Shown: positions 1-10,594 of the stretch, piece after piece
How positions within the stretch are numbered: the first letter of the stretch is position 1
Layout of the letters: every line of letters begins with the position of its first letter
NCBI GenBank assembly: GCA_963383645.1
Contig: OY726559.1
Coordinates: 123,304,721-123,368,720, forward strand
Direction of reading: 5' to 3'
Source of the DNA: Muscardinus avellanarius
Taxonomy: Eukaryota; Chordata; Mammalia; Rodentia; Gliridae
Length of the DNA: 64,000 nt
Notes under the pieces: model-generated
Database searches by the model: none
What the model was told of the DNA's origin: nothing
What the model saw: only the letters and a program-made list of their open reading frames with translations
Position numbers and translations under genes: made by a program

Positions 1-191
1 GTTTGTGTTGCTGGGAATTGAACCCAGGGGCACTCTACCTCTTAGCTACACCCCCCAGCCCTATTTTATTTTTATTTTGAAACAGGGTCTCTCTGGGTTG
101 ATGAGAATCTCACTACTTTTTGAGACTGTCCTCGAACCTGTGGTCCTCCTGTCTCATCCTTCCATCTACTGGGATTACAGGTGTGCAGTCA
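1..191 (-). mobile_element. B1-ID composite SINE
   Basis: The + strand reads the reverse complement: ID half first (ATTGAACCCAGGGGCACTCT, GCTACACCCCCCAGCCC), then B1 half (AGGGTCTC..., TGGGATTACAGGTGTG). It is diverged and cut by the window start. Confidence 0.85.
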
Positions 192-202
192 GCAAACACA
201 GT

Positions 203-268
203 CTATAAAAAAAGAAAGAAAGAAGAAAGAAGGAAAGAAGGAAAGAAGGAAAGAAGGAAAGAAAGATA
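203..268. repeat. (GAAA)n/(GGAA)n purine microsatellite
   Basis: Imperfect GAAA and GGAAAGAA units adjoin the preceding antisense SINE. Confidence 0.85.
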
Positions 269-1252
269 TTAAAAGCAAGGTAGTAGAAGATTCAAAGACA
301 TAGGGTAGATGAAGAAAAGTCAAGATGTAGAAAAATGTGTATAGCTTGCTGCCGATCGCATAAAACAGGACAAGAAAAGAAATAAGTACATCAGGATTGC
401 TCTGTGAATGCACAGAAGTGACTAAAAGAGAATCCAGAAAGTGAGTTCTCACGGCGCTCCTGGTCAGGCAGAGGCAGGGGCATTCCGGCCAGCGGGTGCG
501 CTCCGTGTGGAGGGAGGGAGACCTTAGTGTGCGCCTTGTATGCTGCTGAAGTGTTTGCATTATGTGAGTGTTTTCTACTCAAAGAGTTAAGAAAATAAGC
601 TTCCTGTAGTTCAGGCTAGCTGATGTTTGTGGGGTTTCAAAAGCACGTTTGTTATTAACAACCCCAAGGCTCTTCTGGGAGTGTTAGCATCTGCAGGGCG
701 GGCGCAGCAGCCGTGCCTCGGAGCTGGGTGGACAGCGGCTGTGGCCTGGTCTTAGGGGAGGTGGTGTGTAAACACACCCACACAACCTGTTCTCACTGGT
801 ACGTGGGAGTTGTGACACTCGTGGAAATCCACTCTGCCACCCTCTGATGACACTCACGACTGTCCTCAAAGCCAAAGGATTGAATTTGCAGTAGGAGTAA
901 GAACAAAATTGCCCATTGCTTTCCAAACCATCCCACACATCCGCATTTTCTTACATCAGAACTGCCCCAGGAGCCCCGCCTCTGCCCACGCTGTCTTCAC
1001 GCCGCAGAGGCACTCACAGACTGCAGATCAGGGCTGCGAAATTACTGCCATACAAACATGCCCTGTTTACAACAGGTGGCGCTCTCTGCTGCAGCTCTGT
1101 GCCCCCCCCCCCCCTGGGCGCATCTGCCGCTCTGCAAGCCAGGCTGTGTCCTGTGGCCCCCACAGGGCCCAAGGCCCACCCAAGCATCTCTGCCCTGTTC
1201 TTGTCCCAGGCCTGGCTCAGGACTGGCCTCTCATGAAACTTAACTCACACTT
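269..1252. other. Intron sequence without recognised features
   Basis: Unique-looking intron. The open frames here show no family resemblance or splice-bounded coding signal. A C-homopolymer (1101-1114) is the only simple sequence. Confidence 0.5.
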
Positions 1253-1253
1253 G

Positions 1254-1286
<33 letters not shown>
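1253..1286. repeat. (CA)n microsatellite
   Basis: About 16 CA units followed by CAACAACAACAG-type trinucleotides to about 1312. Confidence 0.9.
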
Positions 1287-1288
<2 letters not shown>

Positions 1289-1639
1289 AACAACAACAGC
1301 AACAGCAACAAAACAACCCTTGAGAATCAGCTGAGACCAAAGTTGTTGGTGAGTAGACAGGGCAAGATGGCAGAAGTCTCTGCACCTGGGTGTTCATTCC
1401 AGCGGCGCCACCGGGCTGCGTGTGAGCACTCGCTCAGCTGAGGTTCTGCCTCTTGTGAGGCAGCCGGGTGAGCTTGCAAGTGTGCCCCACGGAGGGGGGT
1501 CTTGCGTTTCTGCTCCGGGCCGTGCCACGAGATATGGACTTCTAGCGCCTCACTGTAGATACTGTTGAAGAGCATTGGCTGAGATGGCTGTAGGTGTGTG
1601 CGCATTGCTTTTGGGTGACTGTCTCGTCTGTCTGCCCAG

Positions 1640-1753
1640 GTTTCCCAAGCTCAGCAGGATTATCTAGAGAATCACATCCAAACCCAGTCGTCCGCCCTGG
1701 ACAGCTTCGGCACTATGAACTCAGCCTTGGCGTCGGACTCCATTGGCCTGCAG
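1640..1753 (+). CDS. MYZAP: MYZAP internal coding exon (first one in the window)
   Basis: The exon is 114 bp (38 codons), phase 0 at both ends. It lies between the acceptor TCTGCCCAG and the donor CAG|GTATTC. It translates to VSQAQQDYLENHIQTQ followed by a Ser/Ala-rich stretch ending ASDSIGLQ. I recognise this as the start of the central coiled-coil region of myocardial zonula adherens protein, which sits at cardiac intercalated discs, binds junction and Rho-pathway partners, and supports SRF signalling (family knowledge). The segment upstream of this exon (about 137 residues in human) is encoded before base 1. Because the exon is a multiple of three, skipping it would keep the frame. No ATG start is expected here. 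The identity rests on remembered human protein and on the perfect chaining with the next eight exons. Confidence 0.95.
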
Positions 1754-2184
1754 GTATTCTCTGCTCCCTGCGGGGTGGGTCACTTCTGCTACAGGCGTGG
1801 ACTGTAGTCAACATCTGAACCAGGTGCGGGGCCTGTTTCTCTGTAGTAAAGCCAAGAATGTCCTGAGCCCTTTATTCAGTCCTTTAATCACAGGCAAAGC
1901 AAAGGCTGTGCCAGTGAGATGGCGAAACAAGTTGAAGGAAATGTTTTCAAGCTGAGACCCCAAACCTTTGTTCTGCCCTCATCAAAATGGGGGTTCAGAT
2001 TTGGAGTTCAGGGCTAGAGATGTCACTTGCTCCACCAGACACCCCAGATCCCCCGTGTCTGAGCTGGATATAGCGTGCCAGCTTTCTCCTGTAGCTCTGG
2101 GAGTTCAGGAAACCCCCACCCACCCCCATCACAGAAAAGACAGACTTAATCAAAGACAATCAATCTACTGTTTCATGACAAGTA

Positions 2185-2300
2185 GCTCCCAAAGGCTTGT
2201 AATCCCACCATGTGGGAGGCTGACACAGGAGGATCACGGTTCATGGACAGCCTCAGTTACTTAGTGAGGCCTTTTGCAACTCAGTGGGACCCTGTTTCAA
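2185..2300 (+). mobile_element. B1 half of composite SINE (partial)
   Basis: Left-half sequence only (CTTGTAATCCCACCATGTGG ... GACCCTGTTTCAA), directly abutting the next full copy. Confidence 0.75.
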
Positions 2301-2533
2301 GCCGGGTGTGGTGGTGCGCGCTTGTAATCCCAGCATTTTGGAGGCTGAGAGCAGAGGATCTCGGTTCAAGGACAGCCTCAGCTACTTAGTGAGGCCCTTT
2401 GCAACTCAGTGGGACCTAGTTTCAAAATAAAGAATAAAAAATAGGGCAGGGGGTGTAGCTTGGAGGTAGAGTGCCCCTGAGTTCCATCCCCAGTACTTCA
2501 AAAAAAGAAAGAAAGAAAAAGAGAAAGAAAGAA
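2301..2533 (+). mobile_element. B1-ID composite SINE, full length
   Basis: GCCGGGTGTGGTGGTGCGCGC start, ID half with GGGGGTGTAGCTTGGAGGTA and CCATCCCCAGTAC, then a GA-rich degenerated A-tail. Confidence 0.9.
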
Positions 2534-2625
2534 GTAATCATGTGCATTCCAATGAATGTCTTGTACTACCATCACACAGAGTACCAGAAAGACCTAATAT
2601 TCTACATTTGTAAAAATGTGTGCTA

Positions 2626-2829
2626 GCCGGGCTTGGTGGGGCACACGTTTGTAATCCCCGTGCTTGGGAGGTGGACACAGGAAGATAGTGCAGGCTCGAA
2701 GCCAGCCGTGCTGGCTTAAGAGACCCTGTTTCCAAATAAAAAAGTATAAAATAGGTCTTGGAGTGTAGCCTGGAGGTAGAAGGGTTTCCAGGAACCCCAG
2801 TACCACCAAAAAAAAAAAAAAAAAAAAAA
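2626..2829 (+). mobile_element. B1-ID SINE, hairpin subfamily
   Basis: Carries AAGCCAGC-CGT-GCTGGCTT in the B1 half and the altered ID end TTTCCAGGAACCCCAGTACC. Preceded by ATGTGTGCTA, which recurs at its 3' end. Confidence 0.9.
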
Positions 2830-2837
2830 GTGTGCTA

Positions 2838-3056
2838 GCCAGGCGTGGTGATGCACGCTTGTAATCCCAGCATTCAGGAGGGGGAGACTGGAGGATCGCG
2901 GGTTTGTGGACAGCCTCAGCTATTTATTGAGCCCTTCACCAATCAGTGAGACCCTGTTTCAAAAAAATTTTTTTTTAAATTAAAAAATAAGTCTGGAGGT
3001 GTAGCTCAGAGTTCCATGCCCCTGGGTTCCATCCCCAGTACCGGAAAAAAAAAAAA
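2838..3056 (+). mobile_element. B1-ID composite SINE, full length
   Basis: Starts GCCAGGCGTGGTGATGCACGC and ends CCATCCCCAGTACC plus an A-tail. TGTGTGCT flanks it on both sides, shared with the preceding SINE. Confidence 0.9.
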
Positions 3057-3064
3057 TGTGTGCT

Positions 3065-3727
3065 GCCAGCCCCCTCAAAGAGATTGTTCTCTTGATGGAT
3101 TTGACTTCTAGGAGCCAGCCATTCAGGTACTCCCTATTCTGACTCGTCCCACTCAGTGGTTCCCTGCCTCATGTGCAAGTGAATTTGACAGTGTTCAAAT
3201 GAAGCATTACATTCACTTGAAATAGTTTCACTTGCCTTATTTTCCAAATACATAAACAGTAGTGCCTGCCCTCCTCTGAATTGATTTGGCTCTTATTTTC
3301 TTATGTTACTCTTAAAAGTTCTACAACGTATTTCAAATCCTTTCTGGTCCTCTTTAAAGAACTTGGTGAATAGGTGAGCAGATTGTCCTAGGGCCTCTCG
3401 CTTCCCCGGGCGCTGGCAGGTGACGCAGCGCTTGGCCGGGCTCCAGCCGTGGTTCCGGGGTTCTCCTGTTTGGGTTTGTCTGGGATGCCCGTGTCTGGTG
3501 GGGCCCTGAGTGCCATGGTTTTCCTGTCTTTCCTTTGTGAAGGCCAGTTTCCCTGGCCTCAGGCCAGGCCCCGCTCTGGCTCTGATTCATACGGGGCCTT
3601 TGTTTTTCTTCCGCTGCCCTGCAAGGGGCTGCCAGGTTCCCATTCCTCCCCTCTTGGCTGCCATCTCAGCCACCAAGACGGGCTTTGCCTAAGTTCAGAC
3701 TGGGTTGGTGTCTACATTTTCTTTAAA
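3065..3727. other. Intron sequence without recognised features
   Basis: No SINE, coding or RNA signature seen. The open frames at 3354-3784 are GC-driven and unlike any family I know. Confidence 0.5.
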
Positions 3728-3943
3728 TTTTTTTTTTTTTTTTTTTGGTACTGGAGATTGAACCTAGGGGCATTCTATCTCTGAGCTATACTCCTAGTCC
3801 TGTTTTATTTTTTATTTTGCAAAAGGATCTCACTATGTTGCTGAGGGCCTTGCTAAATTGTTGAGGATGGCCTTGAACCTGCGATCCTCCTGTCTCAGCC
3901 TCCCAACTACCAGAATTACAAGGGTGCACCACCGTGCCTGGCT
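3728..3943 (-). mobile_element. B1-ID composite SINE
   Basis: T-run, GGTACTGGAGATTGAACCTA (ID half reversed), then B1 half ending CACCACCGTGCCTGGCT. Confidence 0.9.
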
Positions 3944-4278
3944 TTGTTGTCTTTATTTTGTCTCTGGTTTTCATTACCAGAATACTTTTTCTGAGTTACT
4001 ATCTGGCAGACTGTCCAGGCATTTACCACAGAGGTCCTCTTGAGCATAGAGGCAGCCCTAAGCCAGGGGCTCTGACTGACTCCTAATGTAATGGTTGTCC
4101 AGTGTCGTAGTTCTAACATCCAGAGAAGCTTTATAACTAAAAGATTAAGCCAGCATTTGAGTCTGAGGGTTGTTAGTGACTGATTTATGCAGTCTTAGCC
4201 TTTTCTATCCGTTTTACCCACATTTCTCCTCTTTCTCCTCTCTTCTTCCTCCTTCTCCTCCTTCTTTCTATTATTCTA

Positions 4279-4484
4279 TTTTTTTCTTTTTGTACTGGGG
4301 ATTGAACCCAGGAGCATTCTATTTCTGAAGTATACCCGAGTCCTTTTTATTTTTCTATTTTAAATAGGATCTCACTACGTTTCTGAGGGTCTTGCTTAGT
4401 TGCTGAGGCTGGCTCTGAATCTGCGGTCCTCCTGTCTCAGCCTCCCAAGTACTGAGATTACAAGCTCGAGCCACTACTCCCAAT
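4279..4484 (-). mobile_element. B1-ID composite SINE, diverged
   Basis: GTACTGGGGATTGAACCCAG ... CCTCCTGTCTCAGCCTCCCA ... GAGCCACTACTCCCA. Preceded by a CTCCTT-rich tract (4218-4270). Confidence 0.85.
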
Positions 4485-5182
4485 AACACTCATTATTATT
4501 GTCAGAGAGGCCAGATTCTTGGGTTGAGTCATAGGCCATCAGTGCTAGAAAGAATATAGAGAGGATCTCCAACGCTTTTGTTTTATGGATGAACTGGACC
4601 AACAGGAAAGATGATATGAACAAGGTGCCCAGCTTGTGGGAGGGCCAGGGTTAGAGTGGTATGAGTCTCTTGGTGTGGACTGTGAGTTTTCATGTGGACA
4701 CAAGAGTAGATCTGTAGAGTGGAAAGGGTCCGGGCACGGGGTTGGGTGGGTGCCTCAAGCCCTTCGAAGCTCACATCTCTGTGAGTCCAGGTTTCCAAGT
4801 GGCCTCAGTATTTCTTTTAATACCTAATTACCTCCATCAGCACCCTTTTCCTGGACTCAGTAGGGTAAGGAGGGAGGGGCTTGTTAGGTCCAGAGTAGGG
4901 GCTGGGGGGCTGGGGATACTTCAGAGGCTGGTCATCTAGCTGTCTTGGCAGGCAGCAATAGAAAGAAAGAAATAATAGATTATTTTTTTTTTTTAAGAAA
5001 AAGGGGCTACTTTCATTCCGTAAACTCAGTTTTCCATTCTACCAAAGTCATATTTTGTTTTCTGACTTCATTGTGGAAATATGGAAAATATAGGGGATAA
5101 AAACAAAGAAGAAAATAAATATCTGTGAGTATGTCACATGGTGAAAGTCATTATTTTAATTTGAATTTATTACATTATTAAT
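4485..5182. other. Intron sequence without recognised features
   Basis: Unique-looking. Nothing assignable beyond a T-run at 4983-4994. Confidence 0.45.
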
Positions 5183-5375
5183 TTGTGGCACTGGGGATTG
5201 AATGCAGAGGCATTCTACCCCCAAGCTACAACCCCAGCACCATTTTTATTTTGATTTTGAAACAGGATCTCACTAGATTGAGTCTTGTTACTTGCTGAGG
5301 TTGTCCTTGAACCTGCAATCTTCCTGGCTCAGCCTTCCAAACACGGGGATTAGAGGCATGTGCCACCAGGCCGGC
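5183..5375 (-). mobile_element. B1-ID composite SINE, diverged
   Basis: GGCACTGGGGATTGAATGCA ... GTGCCACCAGGCCGGC. Confidence 0.85.
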
Positions 5376-5385
5376 TGGATTGATT

Positions 5386-5598
5386 TTTTTTTTTTTTTGC
5401 GGGTCTGGAGATGGAACCCAGAGGCATTTGACCTCTGGGCTACACCCCCTGCCCTATTTTTTATTCTTTATTTTGAAACAAGGTCTCACTAAATTGGGGA
5501 GGGCCTCACTAAGTAGCTGAGGCTGTCCACGAACTGCCATCCTCCTGTCTCAGCCTCCTAAATGCTGGGATTAAAAGCATGTGCCACCACGCCCGGTT
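5386..5598 (-). mobile_element. B1-ID composite SINE with clear target-site duplication
   Basis: Flanked by TGGATTGATT at 5376-5385 and 5599-5608. The B1 half has the variant CTAAGTAGCTGAGGCTGTCC. Confidence 0.92.
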
Positions 5599-5636
5599 TG
5601 GATTGATTATTTGATTGTACTGTACTTAGTATTTTC

Positions 5637-5851
5637 TTTTTTTTTTTTTTTGTGGGTCTGGGGATGGAACCTAGGGGCATTTGATCTCCGAGCTACACCC
5701 CCTGCCCTATTTTTTATTCTTTACTTTTAAACCAGGTCTCACTGAGTTGTAGACAGCCTCACTAAGTAGCTGAGGCTGTCCGCGAACTGCGATCCTCCAG
5801 GTCTCAGCCTCCCAAATGCCGGGATTACTAGCGTGCGCCACCACACCCGAC
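5637..5851 (-). mobile_element. B1-ID composite SINE with clear target-site duplication
   Basis: Flanked by TGTACTTAGTATTTTC (5621-5636) and TGTGCTTAGTATTTTC (5852-5867), one mismatch in 16. Same subfamily as the copy just upstream. Confidence 0.93.
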
Positions 5852-6141
5852 TGTGCTTAGTATTTTCAAACCTATTTTCTTCCCATGAGAAATGATGCAT
5901 CAGGAAGAGTTTCCTTGCAAAGACTCCATCTTAACACATTTCCACCCGTCCCAAGCAGTGCGGAGGAGTGTTGGCAAGTGTTGTGGGTCTGGGGAGGCCC
6001 CTGGCTGGCCCTCAGGGTGAGGAGCCCTAGGCCTCAGACACCAGGCTCCGGGGAGGCCTGATGAAGGGGTGTCCGAGTGCCTGGCGCTGGCCATGTTGTC
6101 TCACACCGCTCATATGGTTCTGTTTATCCTCATCCCAATAG

Positions 6142-6294
6142 AAAACCCTCGTGGATGTTACTTTGGAAAACAGCAGCATTAAGGATCAAATTAGGCATTT
6201 GCAGCAAACGTATGAAGCGTCCATGGACAGGCTGCGGGAAAAGCAGAGGCAGCTGGAGGCAGCTCAGGTTGAAAACCAGCTGCTGAAGCTCAAG
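6142..6294 (+). CDS. MYZAP: MYZAP internal coding exon, coiled coil
   Basis: The exon is 153 bp (51 codons), phase 0 at both ends, with acceptor CATCCCAATAG and donor AAG|GTAAAG. The peptide starts KTLVDVTLENSSIKDQ and ends VENQLLKLK. It is rich in Leu, Gln, Glu and Lys in heptad-like spacing, as expected of the MYZAP/tuftelin coiled coil. The acceptor has an unusually short and purine-interrupted pyrimidine tract (CCCAATAG), so it may be a weaker site. It lies between antisense SINEs ending 290 bp upstream and sense SINEs starting about 170 bp downstream. The exon is frame-neutral if skipped. Confidence 0.96.
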
Positions 6295-6460
6295 GTAAAG
6301 TTCCGCCCCCAGCCTCAACTCTTCTGCCTGTGCGCCTCTTCTCTCTCCTCCCAGCCTCAACTCTTCTATTTCCTCTGTTCCATTTTCTTTTTCGTTAGAG
6401 TTTTCTCAGCCTTTGTGACCAATTGCACAGAGTATGGCTTGAACTAAACAGGTTTATTGC

Positions 6461-6583
6461 AAGCGGGTGTGGTGGTGAACGCCTATAATCATAGTATTTG
6501 AGAAGCTGAGACTGAAGGATCACAGGTTCAAGGTTAGCATGCAGTAACCTAGCCAGACCCTGTTTTAAAAAAAAAAAATTAAA
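6461..6583 (+). mobile_element. B1 half-SINE (left monomer)
   Basis: GCGGGTGTGGTGGTGAACGCC to GACCCTGTTTT plus an A-run; no ID half. Confidence 0.8.
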
Positions 6584-6782
6584 GGCCAGGTGTAGTGGCG
6601 CACACCTGTAATCCCAGTACTTGGGAGGCTGGGACAGGAGGATCACAGGTTTGAGATCAGCCTCAGCAACTTAGTGAAACTCTCAGCAACCTAGCAAGAC
6701 CTTGTTTCTGGGGGGAAAAAGAGGCTGGAGTGTTGCTCAGAGATCGAATGTCCCTGGGTTCAATCCTCAGTCCTACAAAATG
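6584..6782 (+). mobile_element. B1-ID composite SINE
   Basis: GGCCAGGTGTAGTGGCGCAC start; ID half GCTGGAGTGTTGCTCAGAG and GGGTTCAATCCTCAGTCC. Confidence 0.9.
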
Positions 6783-6810
6783 TAATCAATCAGTGAGTCG
6801 GTCAACGATG

Positions 6811-6880
6811 AGAAGGGTGCAGTGGTAGCTCAGAGGTAGGTTATCTGTGAACTCACTGCCCAGGACCACCAAAAATAAAA
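6811..6880 (+). mobile_element. Possible isolated ID-like right monomer
   Basis: GTGCAGTGGTAGCTCAGAGG resembles a tRNA-like A box, but the B-box end is weak. Low confidence. Confidence 0.4.
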
Positions 6881-7183
6881 CTCAAAGTTAGTGCTGAAAG
6901 CGTCTGAAGTGCTGAACCAAGCCTTTTCCCGAGCATAGGAGCTTTATCCACTCCTTTGTCCCACAAATACTTCCCTGGTGCCCCGCACATGCCTGTCCTG
7001 CGTGTTCTGGGCGGTGACTCACAGGACATCATCAGCCAGCTCGGCTGTCTGGCTAATTCCACAGTCCACGCCTCTACGTCCAGCCTGCTGTGGCCTGTTT
7101 TAGATACTTGACTTGTTTTTGTCCTGACCAGTGGAATTAAAGAAGTTTTTTCCCCTACACTTCCTCTTATTTTACCTCCCACT

Positions 7184-7231
<48 letters not shown>

Positions 7232-7232
7232 A
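7184..7232. repeat. (AAAT)n tetranucleotide microsatellite
   Basis: About 12 AAAT units. Confidence 0.92.
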
Positions 7233-7978
7233 ATGCAAGTCACCGGGACCTGGACCGGAGCGAGCAGGTGCTGGCCAAAAAGCCCTTTCGGCAGTGTGCC
7301 TTGAATACAGGGCAGGCACACCAGGCTCTCAGCTCCTCATAATCTCTGCTCTGCTCCAAAACGTCCATTTTGTGGCTTCCTGGTGTCAACATTTGTGATG
7401 AGAGGGGAGGATTAAGGAGACCTGTCAGGATGGCCCCTTGACTCCTTGAGGTTGGAGGGCCCCTCCCTCGCTCAGAGGGATGCAAGCCGCAGGCGCTGCT
7501 CGCTCAGCCCACGGCCACTCAGATGGGGAGGACCTCCCGTGGCTCCCATCAGTGGCACTCAGTCCACGAGTGAGGACGTGGCTGGGCAGAGGGAGACCCC
7601 GGCCTGCCCACCTGGCCGCTCTGTCTCCGGAGCCGTCCCCACTAGGTGGGAATTGTTTCTACAAATGCAACATCGGTGGGGAAGGGATGAAGTCCCATTT
7701 CTTATTTGAGCCTAACTGAGGTGTGACCTGGAGACTGGCTTGGCCAGGGGAACCGATGGGGCTTCTTAGAGAGTGTCTCTAAAAAATTCACAGCCAGGAA
7801 GCGCCTTTGCTGAGTCCCCGAGTGAGTGAGGTGCGGCACCGCTCGGAGGGGCCGTGCTCCTCCTCCTCCCTCCGTCCCCGCCTTTGCTCCACCGAGGGCC
7901 CCGCATGGCGGCTGGCTGCTGATGTGGTCCAGGGTGGGCGGCCGCAGTGCTGTGGTTCTGAAATGGGCCTCTTTGCAG

Positions 7979-8104
7979 GTGGAGTCGTCCCAAGAGGCCA
8001 ATGCTGAGGTGATGAGAGAGATGACCAAGAAGCTCTACAGCCAATACGAAGAAAAGCTGCAGGAGGAGCAGCGGAGGCACGGCGCGGAGAGGGAGGCCCT
8101 GCTG
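7979..8104 (+). CDS. MYZAP: MYZAP internal coding exon, coiled coil
   Basis: The exon is 126 bp (42 codons), phase 0 at both ends, with acceptor CCTCTTTGCAG and donor CTG|GTGCGT. The peptide runs from VESSQEANAEVMREMTKK to GAEREALL and is strongly charged and helical. It matches the MYZAP central rod. The codon choice is GC-rich here, and the antisense strand shows a long chance open frame. The neighbouring exon starts only 816 bp downstream, the shortest intron in the window. Confidence 0.96.
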
Positions 8105-8920
8105 GTGCGTGGGAGAGTGGGAGCCCGGGATGGAGGGTGCCTTCCTTGCCCACTCACTCCCCGCCCGTCTCCCTTCCTGCCTTCCTTCACTCCCTTCCTG
8201 TCCAGAGGAGCCCAGGCCGGCTCTACCTACACGCTGGCTCATCTCTGGGCTGTTTGGCAGCGTCTCCTCCCTTCCTGACCTTTTCTGCTTCCTCATCCTG
8301 GACCCCACTGAAGCTTCCTAAAAGCCTGTCCAGGGCATCTCCCGCGCTGCAGCCTGGCCCCCACACACCTGGACGTGTCCTTGTCCTCAGGCGGTGCTGC
8401 CTCTGCTCTCTGCTGACATGCACCATGGAGTGGGCTGCGTGGCCCACATCTGACTTCTCTAGGAAAGCGGGAGCTCTGTGCTGCCAGGAACTCCATGTGC
8501 ACCGGATCTGTGCTCTCAGAGGCCTAACAAATGTGCCGAATAATTGACCCGGTTTTTTTCTTAGGAGTGTGTTGGTGCTTGTCAGGATGGGAGAAAGATC
8601 TGGGTTTTCTGGTCCCCGATTCCCCTTAGACTCTTGGCAAATACAGGGACACTCTGAGCATATGCTCAATATTATTTAAACCTTCACAGGCTCTTTTTAT
8701 CTCTTTGGGACATAAGGTTTTCAGAGGAAAAGGAGAAATAGTGCCCAGGCCCATTTAAAGCCACATGATGTGTCTTTCTTCAGAGGTGAGAATCCAGCGG
8801 TGGAAGTCAAGTTCATCCTCTGAGGCACTGTGGGGTCCTGAGGTCACACTTTGAAAGGGAAATGCTGGCTTAGCCGGGCGGGCACGGGGCCTGTGCTCAG
8901 GACCTGTGTTTCTTTTGCAG

Positions 8921-9049
8921 GAAGAGACCAATAGTTTCTTGAAGGCGATTGAAGAAGCCAATAAAAAGATGCAGGCTGCAGAGATGAGCCTGGAGGAGAA
9001 GGACCAGAGGATCGGGGAGCTGGACAGGCTCATCGAGCGCATGGAAAAG
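8921..9049 (+). CDS. MYZAP: MYZAP internal coding exon, coiled coil
   Basis: The exon is 129 bp (43 codons), phase 0 at both ends, with a strong acceptor TTTCTTTTGCAG and donor AAG|GTGCCA. The peptide begins EETNSFLKAIEEANKK and ends DRLIERMEK. The Leu/Ile/Met spacing fits a heptad repeat, continuous with the preceding exon. It joins in frame to the next exon (ERHQLQLQLLE). No lesion is seen. Confidence 0.96.
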
Positions 9050-10415
9050 GTGCCAGACACAGCCTGCGCCGGCCTGTGTGGCTCAGCTGCAGGCCTCTCT
9101 GAAAGTACAGCCCACACAGATGCTCCTCCCCCACCCGTGTTCTATTTCAAAACCAAAGCTCTAAAGTAGAATGTGAAGAAGTCCAACACAGTTTGGAATT
9201 TCCCCATAGTGTCTATTTTGATGATCTGAGAATATTACATATGAAATTCTTTACAAAAATTGGATTTCAGCATCCCATCTCGCTGACCCTTGGTGCGCAC
9301 TCCTCTCACCTGTCCAGTGAGCCAGCCCCACCTGGGTGTTCCACGGACACCAGGCCTGTTACTCCTAGCCTGTGCCTGGGCGTGTTGACAGGGCTGGTGA
9401 GCGGGGCTGGGTGGCCTGGAGCAGGAGCTCAGCTGAGGCCAGAAGCCAGTCTAGATGGGAGAGGCAGGGCAGAAGTGGAGAGAGGGAGGAGGGCAGGAGA
9501 GAGGAAGCAAGGGGAGGAGAGAAGGCGCATGTGGGGAGGCCCAGGAGATCAGGGCCAGAGTGCTGGTGGGCTTCTGGAAAGCTGTCCAACTACACATCCG
9601 GCTGTCAGTGCTGGGGCAGTGTTGGCACCCGGTACCTCTGTGGGCCACGGCCTCCAGAAGGGCAGTTGAACAGGGCCACGGCCTGGTGTGGGCTCTGAGA
9701 GGCCTTGCTGTGTCCTGGGTCCGCAGCATCGCCTCTCTGCACCCTGGCCACGCGGGTTCCAACCGGAGGGAACTGCGTTAAACTCAGTGCTGGGGGGCTT
9801 CTGGGCTCACCCAGGCCTCCATTTTAGCTAATGCTCTTTTCGGGAGTTAGTCTCACCTCCACCCTGGGGAGCAGTAGCCCACCTCTGGCTGAGTGGAGGT
9901 GGAGGTAGTGAGATCAGGCCGCGGGCCCTTTCTGGAGCCTGGGTGAGCTCCCCACAATGCCTTTCTCCTACAGAGAGGCAAGCAGGGCCACACAGGCAAG
10001 GCGGCTTGGGGTGCCAGCCCCTTCCAGAAACACTGATCTCCACAAGCAGCCCTTCTACAAGAGGAATGGGAGGGACACCGGGGAGGGGGAGGCCAGAGAG
10101 AGGAGGCCAGGGAGGGTGAGTCCGGCAACCTCGAGGCCTTTCCTTGCCACACTTAAGGAATGCAGAAGGTTCCCAAATCTTGCTGGCTTTTTCTTTAGTG
10201 ATTCAAAATTTATTGTCCTTTCTCTAAATATTCCTACCCATTTAGCCTAAAGACATGCTTTCTTTATTTAGCTAAGATTAAGTGTACCCATTTCTACTGT
10301 TTCTCCTTCAGAGGGCAGGAATCTTTGAGGGCAGGAATCTGGCCAGATTTCTGTCCCGAGCCATGTGAGCAGTGTGTCCACAGACAGCAATTGAGCTCTT
10401 GTTTTCAGATAAACC
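9050..10415. other. Intron sequence, no recognised feature
   Basis: GC-rich in part, with G/A-rich stretches (9477-9540). Chance open frames occur on both strands; no SINE or exon signature. Confidence 0.5.
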
Positions 10416-10421
10416 CTGTGC

Positions 10422-10594
10422 CTTTTTTGGGTACTGGGCATTGAACCAAGGGGCGTTCTACCTCCAAGCTATGCCGCATCTCTTTTTATTTTGGAATGGG
10501 ATGTCTCACCAAGTTGCTGAGCTGGCCTTGAGCCTGCGATCTTCCTGTGTCAGCCTCCCGAGTCCTGGGGTTACAGGTGTGCATCACCGTGCCA
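10422..10594 (-). mobile_element. B1-ID composite SINE, old
   Basis: GGTACTGGGCATTGAACCAA ... GTTACAGGTGTGCATCACCG. Confidence 0.85.

Noticed and set aside
2440..2505. tRNA genes at the ID halves of SINEs
   Set aside because: They have A-box and B-box-like motifs but no cloverleaf; they are the right halves of the composite SINE.
7766..8308. 180-codon open frame on the minus strand
   Set aside because: It is the antisense shadow of the GC-rich MYZAP exon 7979-8104 and flanks; no family resemblance.
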